Shown: positions 1-9,433 of the stretch, in pieces
Position numbering within the stretch: position 1 is the stretch's first letter
Layout of the letters: each line of letters starts with the position of its first letter
Assembly: GCF_000011205.1 (NCBI RefSeq)
Contig: NC_003106.2
Span: 496,001-560,000 of the forward strand
Direction: 5' to 3'
Source of the DNA: Sulfurisphaera tokodaii str. 7
GTDB taxonomy: Archaea > Thermoproteota > Thermoprotei_A > Sulfolobales > Sulfolobaceae
Length of the DNA stretch: 64,000 nt
Program-made: the position numbers and the translations under genes
Notes under the pieces: generated by a model
Seen by the model: the letters and a program-made list of their open reading frames with translations, nothing else
The model's database searches: none
What the model was told of the DNA's origin: nothing

Positions 1-1
1 G

Positions 2-1126
2 ATAGCTTCCGGAGGTATGGGAATGTTATATAGGCATTCAACCAATAGTTATATCAATACTGGTGACGGTTATGCTATGGCATTAAGAGCAAGGGTCGCA
101 TTAAAAGATCCAGAATTTGTTCAATTCCATCCTACAGCATTGTATCCCTCAGATATCTTAATTAGTGAAGCTGCAAGAGGTGAGGGGGCAGTACTAAGAA
201 ACGTTAAAGGAGAAAGATTTATGGCAAGATACGCCCCTAAAAAACTGGATCTTGCCCCCAGGGATATAGTTTCTAGAGCAATACTTACTGAAGTAAAAGA
301 AGGAAGAGGATTTCCGGGAGGGTATGTAGGCTTAGATCTTACTCATTTAGGTGAGGATTATATTAAGGAGAGATTAGCCCTAGCTTATGAAGCAGCAAAG
401 AGCTTTGCAGGGTTAGATGCAACCAAAGAGATGATTCCAGTAAGGCCTGCTCAACATTATTATATGGGAGGTATTGATGTAGATATAACTGGTAGAAATC
501 CAGATTTGATAGGATTATTTGCAGCAGGAGAAGCAGCATGTGTTTCAGTACATGGTGCCAACAGATTAGGTTCTAACTCTTTGTTAGAAACTTTAGTATT
601 TGGTAGAGAAACAGGAAGGGCTGTAGTCGAATTTCTTAAAAGTTACACTGAACCTTCTTCCGATATTGATAAAGAAGCTGAAAAAATGATTGACTCAGCT
701 TATGACGTAGTAAAAAGTGAAAGCGGTATTCATTTTGGAGAAATATTAGAAAAATTGAGAGATACTATGTGGGATTACGTTGGTGTGTTTAGGGATGAAA
801 ATGGATTAAAAACTGCTCTTTCAGAAATTATGAAACTAAGAGAAGATATGAAAAAAATGTATGTATTAGATAAGAGTAAGGTCTATAACACAGAATTTTA
901 TAATGCTCTTGAGCTTAAGAACATGTTAGATCTAGCCCTTGTAATAGCTACTTCTGCTTTAAACAGAAAAGAATCAAGAGGAGCCCACTATAGGTTAGAT
1001 TTCCCAGAAAGAGATGATCAGAACTGGCTCAAACATACGATAGCATATCTGAGAGGTAATAGTGTAGAGATTACATATAAACCTGTAAAAATGACAAAAT
1101 GGAAACCAGAAGCTAGGGTGTATTAA
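2..1126 (+). CDS. sdhA: Succinate dehydrogenase flavoprotein subunit (5' truncated by window edge)
   Basis: Catalytic FAD subunit of succinate dehydrogenase (complex II), which oxidises succinate to fumarate on the cytoplasmic face of the membrane. The reading frame is open from base 2, so the N-terminal FAD-binding region lies outside the window. Visible family motifs are [21 protein letters not shown] and [11 protein letters not shown] of the substrate and FAD site, and [12 protein letters not shown] near the flavin. The C-terminal helical domain is complete and ends with a TAA one base before sdhB. It is the first of four tightly spaced sdh genes. The true start cannot be seen. Confidence 0.96.
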   Translation: MASGGMGMLYRHSTNSYINTGDGYAMALRARVALKDPEFVQFHPTALYPSDILISEAARGEGAVLRNVKGERFMARYAPKKLDLAPRDIVSRAILTEVKEGRGFPGGYVGLDLTHLGEDYIKERLALAYEAAKSFAGLDATKEMIPVRPAQHYYMGGIDVDITGRNPDLIGLFAAGEAACVSVHGANRLGSNSLLETLVFGRETGRAVVEFLKSYTEPSSDIDKEAEKMIDSAYDVVKSESGIHFGEILEKLRDTMWDYVGVFRDENGLKTALSEIMKLREDMKKMYVLDKSKVYNTEFYNALELKNMLDLALVIATSALNRKESRGAHYRLDFPERDDQNWLKHTIAYLRGNSVEITYKPVKMTKWKPEARVY

Positions 1127-1127
1127 A

Positions 1128-2090
1128 ATGTCTCTACAAAATGAAGAGATGGATGTAGTACTTAAGATAAAGAGATATTCTCCTGAAAAAGGATATTGGT
1201 GGCAAGAATATAAATTAAAAGTTGATAGATTTACTCAATTTACCGAGGCTTTAAGAAGAATTAAAAGTGAACAAGATCCTACGCTTGCATACAGAGCATC
1301 TTGTCATATGGCAGTTTGCGGAAGTTGTGGAATGAAAATTAATGGAGAACCAAGACTTGCATGTAAAACATTAGTCATTGATATGGCAAAGAAATACGGT
1401 TCTAATGTTATCACAATAGAGCCGATGGATTATTTTAAACCAGTTAAAGATCTTATTGTTGATTTAGATGAATTTTATCAAAGAATGTATAAAGTTAAAC
1501 CTAGACTTTATCCTCATAAGGAAGTTTTAGAAGGTAATGTTGAACAAAGATTAAAACCTGAAGATCAGAGAGAACTTTGGAAATTCGCTCAATGTATATG
1601 GTGCGGGCTATGTGTATCAGCTTGTCCGAGTGTTAAAATGGATCCAGAATTTTTAGGTCCTGCTGCTCATGCTAAAGGTTATAGATTCCTAGCCGATCCC
1701 AGAGACACGATTACTGAAGAGAGGATGAAGATTCTTATAGATAGTGCATGGCGTTGTACATACTGTTATATGTGCTATAATGTTTGTCCAAGAGATATAG
1801 AACCTGTAACAGCTATTAAGAAAACTAGGGCTTATACTAGATTAGCTAAAGAAAAGACGTCAGTAGCACAAACTGGAGAGAAGCATATTGAAGCAATATT
1901 TAATTCTCTAGTAGAATCTGGAAAACTAGAAGAGGCTAAGGTTTATCTCAGTACGTATGGATTGCTTGGTTCCATAAAAGATTTCATTTATCTTTTCCAA
2001 TCTGGTAAAGTTAAGTATGCTTTAGTAAAAGAGAAACCAGTTGAAAATATAAGTGAGGTCAGGAAAATTCTTAGTGGTGATAATAAATGA
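1128..2090 (+). CDS. sdhB: Succinate dehydrogenase iron-sulfur subunit
   Basis: Electron-transfer subunit of succinate dehydrogenase, 320 residues. The ferredoxin-like N-terminal domain carries a [2Fe-2S] set at C59, C64, C67 and C79. The C-terminal domain has two complete C-x2-C-x2-C-x3-C-P sets (C156-C166 and C210-C220). Classical SdhB has one [4Fe-4S] and one [3Fe-4S]; four cysteines in the second set predict two [4Fe-4S] clusters, as known for Sulfolobales enzymes. It starts one base after sdhA and overlaps sdhC by 4 bases, so the operon is translationally coupled. Confidence 0.96.
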   Translation: MSLQNEEMDVVLKIKRYSPEKGYWWQEYKLKVDRFTQFTEALRRIKSEQDPTLAYRASCHMAVCGSCGMKINGEPRLACKTLVIDMAKKYGSNVITIEPMDYFKPVKDLIVDLDEFYQRMYKVKPRLYPHKEVLEGNVEQRLKPEDQRELWKFAQCIWCGLCVSACPSVKMDPEFLGPAAHAKGYRFLADPRDTITEERMKILIDSAWRCTYCYMCYNVCPRDIEPVTAIKKTRAYTRLAKEKTSVAQTGEKHIEAIFNSLVESGKLEEAKVYLSTYGLLGSIKDFIYLFQSGKVKYALVKEKPVENISEVRKILSGDNK

Positions 2091-2959
2091 GCTATGCGTA
2101 TTATCCAGGTTGTGCAACTCATGGGCTTTCTAAAGATGTAGATATCGCAACAAGAAAAGTATTCGAAACCTTAGGGTTAAAGCTAGAAGAAGTGAAAGAT
2201 TGGAACTGTTGTGGAGGAGGATTCTATGATGAATATGATGAAGTTGGACATGTTGCCTTAAATCTTAGGAATTTATCAATAGTGGAAAAAATGGGATATA
2301 ATAAAATGATTACTCCTTGTAGTGTTTGTCTTCATAGCCATAGGTTAGCTGCATATAAGTTTAAGGAAAATAAAGATATAAGAAAAAAAGTCGAGGAAAG
2401 AATTAAGGGTACTTCAATTAACTATTCTGGAAAAGCTAATGCTGAACATATAGTATGGGTTCTTGTTAGAGATATAGGAATTCAGAAAATCAAGGAAAAA
2501 GTAAAAAGACCATTAACTGGATTAAGAGTTGCAGCATATTATGGATGTCAGATGTTAAGACCAGAGGAGATAATGGGTTTTGAACCGGCATTTAATCCTC
2601 ATAGTATGGAAGATTTGATTTCGGCTACTGGTGCAATTCCAGTAACGTTTCCTAATGCTAGGTCGTGTTGCGGTTTTCCTTTAATGGGTAGTAATCCTAA
2701 CGTGGGAATAAAAATGGCATATAATGTGCTGAAAAGTGCAAAAGATCAAGAAGCAGACCTTTTAGTTCATCCTTGTAGCTTGTGTCATTTACAGCTAGAC
2801 TCACTACAACTTAAAATAAAGGCTGAGTTTAATACTAATTGGACTCTTCCTGCAATATATGTAACTCAATTACTAGGTTTAGCGTTCGGTTTTTCACCAG
2901 ATGAACTAGGTATAAGTAATCTGGCTAAACAAGTTCTAATTTCGAAGGGTGTAGTTTAA
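2087..2959 (+). CDS. sdhC: Succinate dehydrogenase subunit C, CCG-domain (HdrB-like) type
   Basis: The 290-residue protein holds two cysteine-rich CCG modules, as in heterodisulfide reductase HdrB and the non-classical SdhC/SdhE subunits of Sulfolobales. The first module has C9, C41-C42 and C78/C81; the second has a Cys near 154, the pair near 194-195 (SCCGFPL) and HPCSLCH near 227-233. It replaces the usual cytochrome b membrane anchor and lacks long hydrophobic segments, so quinone reduction and membrane binding must work differently from mitochondrial complex II. It overlaps sdhB by 4 bases and sdhD by 1 base. Confidence 0.93.
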   Translation: MSYAYYPGCATHGLSKDVDIATRKVFETLGLKLEEVKDWNCCGGGFYDEYDEVGHVALNLRNLSIVEKMGYNKMITPCSVCLHSHRLAAYKFKENKDIRKKVEERIKGTSINYSGKANAEHIVWVLVRDIGIQKIKEKVKRPLTGLRVAAYYGCQMLRPEEIMGFEPAFNPHSMEDLISATGAIPVTFPNARSCCGFPLMGSNPNVGIKMAYNVLKSAKDQEADLLVHPCSLCHLQLDSLQLKIKAEFNTNWTLPAIYVTQLLGLAFGFSPDELGISNLAKQVLISKGVV

Positions 2960-3309
2960 TGTCGTATGAAGACAGGATTAGCGATACACTAACAAAAATA
3001 GGAGCTACTATAACAAGAGGTTGGTATTCAGTAAGTGAGAGACCAGAGAGACCTCCTTTCGGAAAAGAATTGGAATATAAGGTTGATGAATTATTCTGGG
3101 GTAAAATTCATCTAAGAAACGAAGGGGACCTCTATCTCTTAGTAATATCTAAGGATATATTCAATTGGAAAGATAAGATTTCACAGTTAAAAGTTAAAGG
3201 TGAGATTGAAGACGCTGCTGGTGGATTATTATGGTTAAAAGAGAATTTGGACAACTTAGAAGAAGATATGAAATACATTAAGGAATACCTTTCATCTCTT
3301 AAAAAATAA
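2959..3309 (+). CDS. sdhD: Succinate dehydrogenase subunit D, Sulfolobales type
   Basis: Small hydrophilic 116-residue protein that closes the sdh operon; its ATG overlaps the sdhC stop codon (TAATG). It has no transmembrane segment and no cysteines, and the C-terminal third is charged and helical. The identification rests mainly on position: Sulfolobales sdh operons have a fourth short subunit here, proposed to help attach the complex to the membrane. The sequence itself offers no catalytic motif. Confidence 0.8.
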   Translation: MSYEDRISDTLTKIGATITRGWYSVSERPERPPFGKELEYKVDELFWGKIHLRNEGDLYLLVISKDIFNWKDKISQLKVKGEIEDAAGGLLWLKENLDNLEEDMKYIKEYLSSLKK

Positions 3310-3321
3310 TTTTTTATTTTA
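3308..3321 (+). terminator. T-rich terminator after sdhD
   Basis: The stop codon of sdhD is followed at once by a run of Ts broken only by single As (TTTTTTATTTTAT). Pyrimidine-rich T tracts without a hairpin are the usual crenarchaeal terminators. This would end the sdh transcript before the convergent VWA gene. Confidence 0.5.
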
Positions 3322-3339
3322 TGGAAGTATATGGTTAAG

Positions 3340-3386
3340 TGGCCATGCCCAGCTGACGCCCAAGTATGGATGGAATGATGCTGGGT
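3340..3386. other. GC-rich hairpin between convergent genes; possible structured RNA
   Basis: This segment is about 57 percent G+C by my count, in a genome near one third. GCCCAGC at 3347-3353 pairs with GCTGGGT at 3380-3386 (six Watson-Crick pairs plus one G-U), with a 26-base loop. On the loop side of the stem the strands read C-TGA and TGAT-G, the layout of a kink-turn as in C/D box RNAs. I cannot find a full C/D box set, so no class is assigned. The strand of any RNA is unknown. Confidence 0.35.
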
Positions 3387-3395
3387 CCTCCTCCT

Positions 3396-4757
3396 TTATG
3401 CTTCTACTACCTTCAAAAGGTCTTCATGATCTAATTTATATACTACTAAATATTGATCTGAGACTCTTCTCAAATCAGCATTATCTCCTCTTATCATTAC
3501 GCTAATTAATGTAGAATTAGCCTCTTTCAAAGACCTTCTTACTGTAGTTTCAGCAATTTTATCCTCACCATCCGTTAATAATATTATCTCACTTACTCCT
3601 TTTACATGACCTTCTTTAATATCTTCACATGCTGAAATTACAGATCTACTGATATCAGTACCTCCTCCTCCTCTTATTTTGCCAATATATTCTATCATTT
3701 TAACAACATCTTTACTTTTTGCATTTTTAGGAACTTTAATTAAAGGATAAGGTATATTATCAAAGAATCTTATATAGAAATCTCTATTTTCTCTTCTAGC
3801 TCTACTATATAATGCCAAGGCTACAGCTTTAGCCCATATTATTTTTTCACCATCCATACTTCCTGATTTATCTAGTAATAAATAAATAGGTCCTAATACT
3901 TCTTTTATTCTCTTTTGATACAATAATAATTGGGATTCCGCAAGTTTTATGTAGAATAGTTCTTCTGGCAAAGCTAATTCAGAAGATACGATTCTCTCAA
4001 GATCCGAGCCTTCCTCGTATCCATAAAGTTCTCCTCTAGAAAATCTAGTAGTTCTTTTCTTTGTAAAGCTTCCTAATCTGGGCATTCCGCTTAAAAATTC
4101 TAGAATTTTCTTTATTTCTGTATTTCTAGCTAATCTAAGAACTTCATGAATTTCTCCTTCAAAATTAAGTATCGAACCCGTACCTGCACCATTGCCGCCT
4201 ATTATTTTCTGTAAATTTCTAACTGATTCTGCATCTTCTATTGCTTTGCTTAGTGCTTTGTCATTAACTTGTTTCATTAGTTTCTCCATTTGCTGACTAT
4301 CTTGTTGTTGCTGTTGTTTTTGTCCTTGCTTTCCTCCACTTCCTTTCATTAGACCGTTAAGTATTTGCTCAGCCATTTGTCTTTCTTCTTGGGACTGTGA
4401 AGTTCTCTTTATTCTTTCTAATTCTTCTATTAGATTTTGAACATAACTAACAGATAATGCCATACTAACAGCTGAGTTAACCATAGAGTAATTCCTATTC
4501 TCTTCAACTAAAGGTGAATTTAGCATCATATCTATAAATCTATACATTATTTCTTTTCCTTTAGGAACATCCTCCTTTGTTTTAGGTATAGGCATAGGTA
4601 AGTAATGGATGTAATATGTATCTATCAAAAAATTCTCATCTAATTGTAAATCTCTACCACTAAGTTTTTTCAATGTATAACTTATTCTTTCACCACGATA
4701 ACGAACTAAAGGATCTTCATAATCAATACCTCTTAAAAAACCTTCTTCTTCACTCAT
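3396..4757 (-). CDS. VWA-domain protein paired with MoxR ATPase (ViaA-like)
   Basis: The 453-residue protein has an N-terminal helical region, a Gln-rich linker at about 143-156, and a C-terminal von Willebrand A domain. The metal-dependent adhesion site DxSxS is D296-K-S-G-S300, followed by the Thr motif GGGGTDIS and the Asp motif LLTDGED. Its ATG overlaps the stop of the upstream MoxR-type ATPase by 4 bases. MoxR AAA and VWA proteins act together, usually as chaperones for metal-cofactor or membrane complexes. The resemblance to E. coli ViaA is by architecture and partner; the client is unknown. The adjacent sdh operon is a conceivable but unproven client. Confidence 0.85.
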   Translation of the reverse strand: MSEEEGFLRGIDYEDPLVRYRGERISYTLKKLSGRDLQLDENFLIDTYYIHYLPMPIPKTKEDVPKGKEIMYRFIDMMLNSPLVEENRNYSMVNSAVSMALSVSYVQNLIEELERIKRTSQSQEERQMAEQILNGLMKGSGGKQGQKQQQQQDSQQMEKLMKQVNDKALSKAIEDAESVRNLQKIIGGNGAGTGSILNFEGEIHEVLRLARNTEIKKILEFLSGMPRLGSFTKKRTTRFSRGELYGYEEGSDLERIVSSELALPEELFYIKLAESQLLLYQKRIKEVLGPIYLLLDKSGSMDGEKIIWAKAVALALYSRARRENRDFYIRFFDNIPYPLIKVPKNAKSKDVVKMIEYIGKIRGGGGTDISRSVISACEDIKEGHVKGVSEIILLTDGEDKIAETTVRRSLKEANSTLISVMIRGDNADLRRVSDQYLVVYKLDHEDLLKVVEA

Positions 4758-5917
4758 GTATAAATCCCCAGCTTTCTAGCTACTTTTTCTAATAGTACAT
4801 CAATTTCTTTAACAACTTCCTTTGAAAAATCTTCCACTTTTTCGTCTCCACTCTCCTTTCCTAAAGCCATCACTCTGTCCCTAGTAGCCCTTAAACTTCT
4901 AATTAGCTCAATTAATCTAGGATCAGACTCATTAGCCGCATCAACATATTTACTCGCTTCTTTTATATTTGAGTAGATTTCATTCAGCTCTTTCATATAT
5001 TTAATAGGTGTCTTTAGCTCTTCTGATAATAGTGCTGATACTTTCTCAAAGTCATCTATTTCCTTTGGGGCTATATACTTTAGTACTATTAAATCTTCTT
5101 CAATAGCTTTTAATCTTCCATTAAGTATAGCATGAGCAGAAACTATTTTCAATACTTTACCTTTTCTTCTATCTGTTAGATGAATTCCTTTTTCTTCTAG
5201 CATTGCATACAACTTTAATAGTTTACTTTTCACTGGGGACAAATCTACTTGGGGAATTAAACTGTATAAATCATCTAATTGCTTTATATTCATAATTGGC
5301 TCTTTAACTATCCATTTATTAGAGAACTCATAATCCCATGCAGAGTTTATCAGATCTTTCCATAGATCTTCACTAACGGGTCTCGCGTAATGTCTTAGTA
5401 AAAGTCTATCATATAAAGCATCTAACTCCGGTTCATCTGGAACTCTGTTACTTGCTGATATTAATGTTCGTAATGGTACTTTTATTACGTTATATCCATC
5501 ATATATTACTCTTTCATTTAACAAAGATAATAAGGCATTTAATATAGCTGAATTAGCATTAAATATTTCATCTAGGAATGCTATTTCACTTTCTGGTAGT
5601 CTATCTTTAGTAATTCTTTTATATATGCCTTGTTTTAATGCGTTTATATCTAAAGCTCCAAATAATTCAGCTGGTTCGGTATATTTAGTTAATAGATACA
5701 TAAAGAACTTGGCGTTCAGTAATTCAGCAGCTCTTCTTGCTAGTGCAGACTTTGCTGTACCTGGTTCTCCAATTAATATCACGTGCTCTTTAGAGAGTAG
5801 GGCTAGTGTTATGACTTTAGCCTCTTCCTCCCTTCCTATGAATGGAGCTGAGAGTAATTCAACAAACTTTTTAGGATATTCTAATAATTGTTGATTACTA
5901 CTCACATTTATTCCCAA
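4754..5917 (-). CDS. MoxR-family AAA+ ATPase (RavA-like)
   Basis: ATPase of 387 residues with Walker A GEPGTAKS (50-57), Walker B IAFLDEIF, and the pore/sensor stretch ALLSLLNER and [20 protein letters not shown], which matches the RavA branch of MoxR. The predicted start is TTG, because the only upstream TATA-like element sits about 25 bases before it, as expected for a leaderless transcript. It is the first gene of a two-gene operon with the VWA protein. Likely a hexameric remodelling ATPase in the cytoplasm; substrate unknown. Confidence 0.88.
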   Translation of the reverse strand: MGINVSSNQQLLEYPKKFVELLSAPFIGREEEAKVITLALLSKEHVILIGEPGTAKSALARRAAELLNAKFFMYLLTKYTEPAELFGALDINALKQGIYKRITKDRLPESEIAFLDEIFNANSAILNALLSLLNERVIYDGYNVIKVPLRTLISASNRVPDEPELDALYDRLLLRHYARPVSEDLWKDLINSAWDYEFSNKWIVKEPIMNIKQLDDLYSLIPQVDLSPVKSKLLKLYAMLEEKGIHLTDRRKGKVLKIVSAHAILNGRLKAIEEDLIVLKYIAPKEIDDFEKVSALLSEELKTPIKYMKELNEIYSNIKEASKYVDAANESDPRLIELIRSLRATRDRVMALGKESGDEKVEDFSKEVVKEIDVLLEKVARKLGIYT

Positions 5918-5936
5918 AGATAATTATAGCTGTATA

Positions 5937-5945
5937 GCTTAAAAA
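5937..5945 (-). promoter_or_regulatory. TATA box of the MoxR-VWA operon
   Basis: On the minus strand this reads TTTTTAAGC, centred about 24-25 bases before the TTG at 5917. The spacing fits a crenarchaeal promoter with transcription starting at or next to the start codon and supports the TTG choice. The divergent SSB gene begins 200 bases away. Confidence 0.5.
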
Positions 5946-6117
5946 GAAATCTTAACAATATTGGGTGATTAGTTTAAAACATACAAAATAATATGGAACA
6001 AAAAATCAGCCTCTTTTTAAACTTAAACTAGTTAATCGATACCTTATTCACGATATGACAAGAATTTTTATACTATGACGTAAAGTATATTTTAACAAAT
6101 CTCGTGAGTCGAGTCGA

Positions 6118-6555
6118 ATGGGAGAAGAGAAAATAAATAATCTAAAACCAGGAATGGAAAATGTTAATGTAACTGTAAGAGTTTTAGAAGCAACAGAAGC
6201 AAAAGTTATACAAACAAAAAATGGTGCTAGGACAATAAGTGAAGCTATAGTTGGTGACGATACTGGTAGGGTAAAACTAACATTATGGGGTAAATTAGCT
6301 GGTTCTATAAAGGAGGGAATGGTAGTAAAGATAGACAATGCATGGACTACTGCTTATAAGGGTAAGGTCCAGTTAAATGCTGGTAGCAAATCACAAATTT
6401 CAGAAGTAAATGATGAATCTTTTCCGCAAGCGGATCAAATTCCAGATACTACTCCATCAGCTGGAGAGTATAGGAGACCTTTCAGAGGAGGAAGAAGGCA
6501 AGGCAGAGGAGGAAGAAGACCAAGATTTGAAGAAGAGAGTGGTGAGGAAGAATGA
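6118..6555 (+). CDS. ssb: Single-stranded DNA-binding protein
   Basis: Crenarchaeal SSB of 145 residues: one OB fold (about 1-110, with NVTVRVLEA and RVKLTLWGK strands), then a flexible RG-rich linker and an acidic tail ending EEESGEEE. Single-OB architecture with an acidic C-terminus is the known Sulfolobus type, which resembles bacterial SSB in tail and RPA in fold. It coats single-stranded DNA in replication and repair and recruits partners through the tail. A TATA-like AAGTATATTTTAAC lies about 26 bases upstream of the ATG. The next gene overlaps by 4 bases. Confidence 0.96.
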   Translation: MGEEKINNLKPGMENVNVTVRVLEATEAKVIQTKNGARTISEAIVGDDTGRVKLTLWGKLAGSIKEGMVVKIDNAWTTAYKGKVQLNAGSKSQISEVNDESFPQADQIPDTTPSAGEYRRPFRGGRRQGRGGRRPRFEEESGEEE

Positions 6556-6833
6556 ATTTTGATGAAGTAAAGAATTTAAAACCACAAAAAATAGGAGAAT
6601 TCCTAGATAAAAGTGAAGATGGAGAAGGATATATAGTTAAAGTTTCAGAGGATAAGGTTTACGAATTAGCACCTATAGCTTATTATGTTTGGGACTTATG
6701 TGATGGAGAAAAAACTGTTGATCAAATCGTAACTCAAATTAGTCAAGAGGCAAACTTATCTGTTGAACAAGTTCGTGACCCTATATTAATGGTTCTAGAT
6801 GAGTTGAAAAAAGCCTCACTCATAAGTATGTAA
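6552..6833 (+). CDS. PqqD-family (RRE-like) small protein
   Basis: A 93-residue winged-helix protein with the PqqD signature [20 protein letters not shown] and a C-terminal helix after [10 protein letters not shown]. PqqD domains bind precursor peptides for radical SAM or other modifying enzymes. No precursor peptide or radical SAM maturase is next to it; the ATG overlaps the end of ssb by 4 bases, so the two are co-translated. Its role is unknown, and the link to SSB is inferred from gene order only. Confidence 0.75.
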   Translation: MNFDEVKNLKPQKIGEFLDKSEDGEGYIVKVSEDKVYELAPIAYYVWDLCDGEKTVDQIVTQISQEANLSVEQVRDPILMVLDELKKASLISM

Positions 6834-6842
6834 AGTTATAAG
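6834..6842 (+). promoter_or_regulatory. TATA box of moeA
   Basis: AGTTATAAG is centred 25-26 bases before the ATG of moeA at 6864, directly after the stop of the PqqD-like gene. It indicates separate, leaderless transcription of moeA although the gene spacing is only 30 bases. Confidence 0.5.
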
Positions 6843-6863
6843 TTTTGTTTTTTATTTTCTTTT

Positions 6864-8501
6864 ATGCGAGCCATATTAGACGATAAGAACTTACTTTTGG
6901 CTGAAGATGCATTAAGAATTTTCATTAATGAAACTTCTCCTAAACCCATTGGGGTAGAAGAGGTTGATATACTAGACTCATTAAATAGGGTTTCTGCTGA
7001 ATATGTTTTTTCTCCAATTGACTTACCACCATTTTCAAGATCTACTGTTGATGGTTATGCTATAATTGACTCTGAAACTCCAGGAGAGTTTACTGTAATT
7101 GATAAGATTAGTATAGGAGAATATAAGGAGATTGAAATAAAAGATAAAGAAGCTGTAGAAGTTGATACTGGTTCTATAATTCCAGAAAATGCTACAGCTG
7201 TAATTAAGGTCGAAGAAACTGAAAGAAAGGGAGATAAAATCTTTGTAGGAAGAAAAGTAAGATTTGGGGAAAATATTGGATTTATAGGAAGCGATATTCC
7301 TAAAGGGTTTGAAATTTTAAAGCCTGGAGAAATTATTAAGGCTGAAAAAATAGCACTTTTAGCTTCTGTTGGAATAACAAAGGTTAAAGTATTTAAAAGA
7401 CCTAAAATCTATATAATAACAACCGGAGATGAACTAATAGAGCCTGGAAAGCCGTTACAGAAAGGAAAGATTTATGAATCTAATTCATTTTATCTTTATG
7501 CTAAACTAAAATCAGAAGGATATGAGATTATTGGTTATACTCATGTAAGGGACGATAAGGAGTTGATCAAAGAAGAGTTACTTAAAGGTTTAGATTTAGC
7601 AGATGTGGTGATATTGACTGGAGGTACAAGTGCTGGTGAGAAGGATTTTGTTCATCAAGTAATTAGAGAATTAGGTAAAATTATAGTTCATGGATTAAAG
7701 TTTAAACCGGGAAAACCAACAATATTAGCCACCGTAAAAGGAAAACCAGTAATAGGTCTTCCTGGCAATATTGTTTCAACTGTTATGATAACTGAAAGGG
7801 TAATAAATAAATACCTCTCAATAGTAGCTGGAAAAGAATTAACAGACGAAATTAAAGTTAAAGCAATATTACTAAACGATGCAAAAGCTGATAAGAACCG
7901 TTACACTTATCTTCCAGTATATTTGTTTAAAAAAGATGAAAAATACTTTGCTTTAAGTATACCCTTTGATAGCTATATGATAGGAACTTTTTCAGTGGCT
8001 GATGGTTATATAGGTCTTGAGCCTGCTGAAGAGCATAAAGAGGGTGAAGAAGTTTATGTATATTTAAAGAGATTAGATTTAAGACCTACTTATATAGGAG
8101 AAGAAGAACCTAAATTGCTTAAATTGTTCTCAGAATTTAGAAAAATTCCCTTAGGTTCTTACCCAGCATTAAAAGCTCTTAAATACGGAATCGGTGACGT
8201 TATTGTAATTAGTAGTCTTTACGATAACTCAATATCTGGTGAATATGTGTATAAGAGAAAAATATTACAGAACGGTAATGGAGAAAAGATTGTGGGTTAT
8301 CATGATTGGATTGGATTAAGTAGAATGATCCAAAATTCTTCTATAAAATTGCGCTATATATCTTTATCTCCTAATTTTATCGGTAAGGCTACAGTAATAG
8401 CGCCAGACACTATTATCAGTGAAGGTAAGGAAATTGGTGAAGAAAAGCTGATTATTGTTTGTAAAGATGAATATAAATCAAAACTTAAAACTCTATCTTA
8501 A
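6864..8501 (+). CDS. moeA: Molybdopterin molybdenumtransferase MoeA with C-terminal periplasmic-binding-like domain
   Basis: Inserts molybdate or tungstate into molybdopterin, the last common step of cofactor synthesis. MoeA motifs in order are SPIDLPPFSRSTVDGYA, EVDTGSIIPENATAVIKVEE, TTGDEL, GGTSAGEKDFV, KPGKPTILA and GLPGNIVS. At 545 residues it is longer than bacterial MoeA (about 400); the extra 130 or so residues after RLDLRP look like the LysR-substrate/periplasmic-binding-type domain found fused to archaeal MoeA. That domain may sense the metal oxyanion, which is inference. The window also has moaD-moaE and a MocA-like gene. Confidence 0.93.
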   Translation: MRAILDDKNLLLAEDALRIFINETSPKPIGVEEVDILDSLNRVSAEYVFSPIDLPPFSRSTVDGYAIIDSETPGEFTVIDKISIGEYKEIEIKDKEAVEVDTGSIIPENATAVIKVEETERKGDKIFVGRKVRFGENIGFIGSDIPKGFEILKPGEIIKAEKIALLASVGITKVKVFKRPKIYIITTGDELIEPGKPLQKGKIYESNSFYLYAKLKSEGYEIIGYTHVRDDKELIKEELLKGLDLADVVILTGGTSAGEKDFVHQVIRELGKIIVHGLKFKPGKPTILATVKGKPVIGLPGNIVSTVMITERVINKYLSIVAGKELTDEIKVKAILLNDAKADKNRYTYLPVYLFKKDEKYFALSIPFDSYMIGTFSVADGYIGLEPAEEHKEGEEVYVYLKRLDLRPTYIGEEEPKLLKLFSEFRKIPLGSYPALKALKYGIGDVIVISSLYDNSISGEYVYKRKILQNGNGEKIVGYHDWIGLSRMIQNSSIKLRYISLSPNFIGKATVIAPDTIISEGKEIGEEKLIIVCKDEYKSKLKTLS

Positions 8502-8512
8502 TATTATCGTTT

Positions 8513-9433
8513 ATGATTGTAAAAGCTTTCTCGTCATCGGCAAACTTAGGTGCAGGTTATGATATACTAGCTCTGGCACATGATGCTTTTGAAGATACAA
8601 TTGAAATTTACGCTCAAAATTCTAGTGAATTAGATATAAAAGTAGAGGGAAATGGTGTACCACTATCAATAGATAAGAATTCAGCTAGTTTTGCTTTGCT
8701 TGAATTGCTAAGGTCATATGATATTAAAGCAAAGATTAGGTTAAAGATTATAAAAGGGATTCCAGCTGGTTTGGGCTTAGGTAGTAGTGGCGCGTCTGCT
8801 GCCGCTGCGGTTTATGCGGCCAATGAGATTTTTAAACTTAATTTAAGCCGACAAGAATTAGTTAACTTTGCTATGAAAGGGGAAATAGCCTCATCTGGTT
8901 CTCCACATCCAGACAATGTAGCAGCAAGTCTGGTGGGCGGTCTAGTAAGTGTATTAAATTCTAATCCCGTTAAGGTTGAGCAAGTACCTCTCAATCTTGA
9001 GTTTCAAATAATACTTATTATACCATTTGTTAGAATAGAAGCAAAAACTAAAAAAGCAAGAGAGATGGTTCCAAAACAAATTGATACATCTAAATATGTT
9101 ACTAATGCTAGATATCTATCATCTCTTTTACTAGGCTTCATTAAGGGTGATAGAGAATTGGTTAGGTTAGGTTTAAATGATGAAATTATTGAAAAAGCTA
9201 GAGAACCCTTATTCCCTCACTATCCCAAAATAAAGGAAATTTCACTATTATATGATGCTATCGGTGCATGCGTTAGTGGTGCTGGTCCAACAATTGCTAT
9301 TTTCGTTGATTCAAAGTCAGATAAAAATAAAATTCTTGGGGAATCACTTAATGTTTGTAAAGCTTATGGATATGAATGCACATATAAAATAGCTAAAGTT
9401 TCAGGAGGTGCATGGGTTGAGAGAAGGGACTAA
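8513..9433 (+). CDS. thrB: Homoserine kinase
   Basis: GHMP-family kinase of 306 residues that phosphorylates homoserine in threonine synthesis. The ATP-binding GHMP motif is GIPAGLGLGSSGASAAAA; the N-terminal strand is FSSSANLGAGYD, typical of ThrB, and the C-terminal glycine motif is ACVSGAGPTIAIF. Length is normal. It overlaps the next gene, a transsulfuration-type PLP enzyme, so both act on homoserine-derived metabolites and are likely co-expressed. Confidence 0.92.
   Translation: MIVKAFSSSANLGAGYDILALAHDAFEDTIEIYAQNSSELDIKVEGNGVPLSIDKNSASFALLELLRSYDIKAKIRLKIIKGIPAGLGLGSSGASAAAAVYAANEIFKLNLSRQELVNFAMKGEIASSGSPHPDNVAASLVGGLVSVLNSNPVKVEQVPLNLEFQIILIIPFVRIEAKTKKAREMVPKQIDTSKYVTNARYLSSLLLGFIKGDRELVRLGLNDEIIEKAREPLFPHYPKIKEISLLYDAIGACVSGAGPTIAIFVDSKSDKNKILGESLNVCKAYGYECTYKIAKVSGGAWVERRD
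9403..9410 (+). promoter_or_regulatory. Strong Shine-Dalgarno site deciding the start of the PLP enzyme
   Basis: AGGAGGTG lies inside the 3' end of thrB and is spaced 6 bases from the TTG at 9417. A GTG at 9408 in the same frame lies within the site itself, so it is a poor start. This favours the TTG. Confidence 0.6.

Noticed and set aside
3346..3381. C/D box small RNA
   Set aside because: CTGA and TGATG are present but in the order D-then-C, with no outer C and D boxes at guide spacing, so only a hairpin is claimed.
6048..6338. 96-codon open frame on the minus strand
   Set aside because: It runs antisense to the ssb coding sequence and over its promoter; no motif and no plausible start signal.
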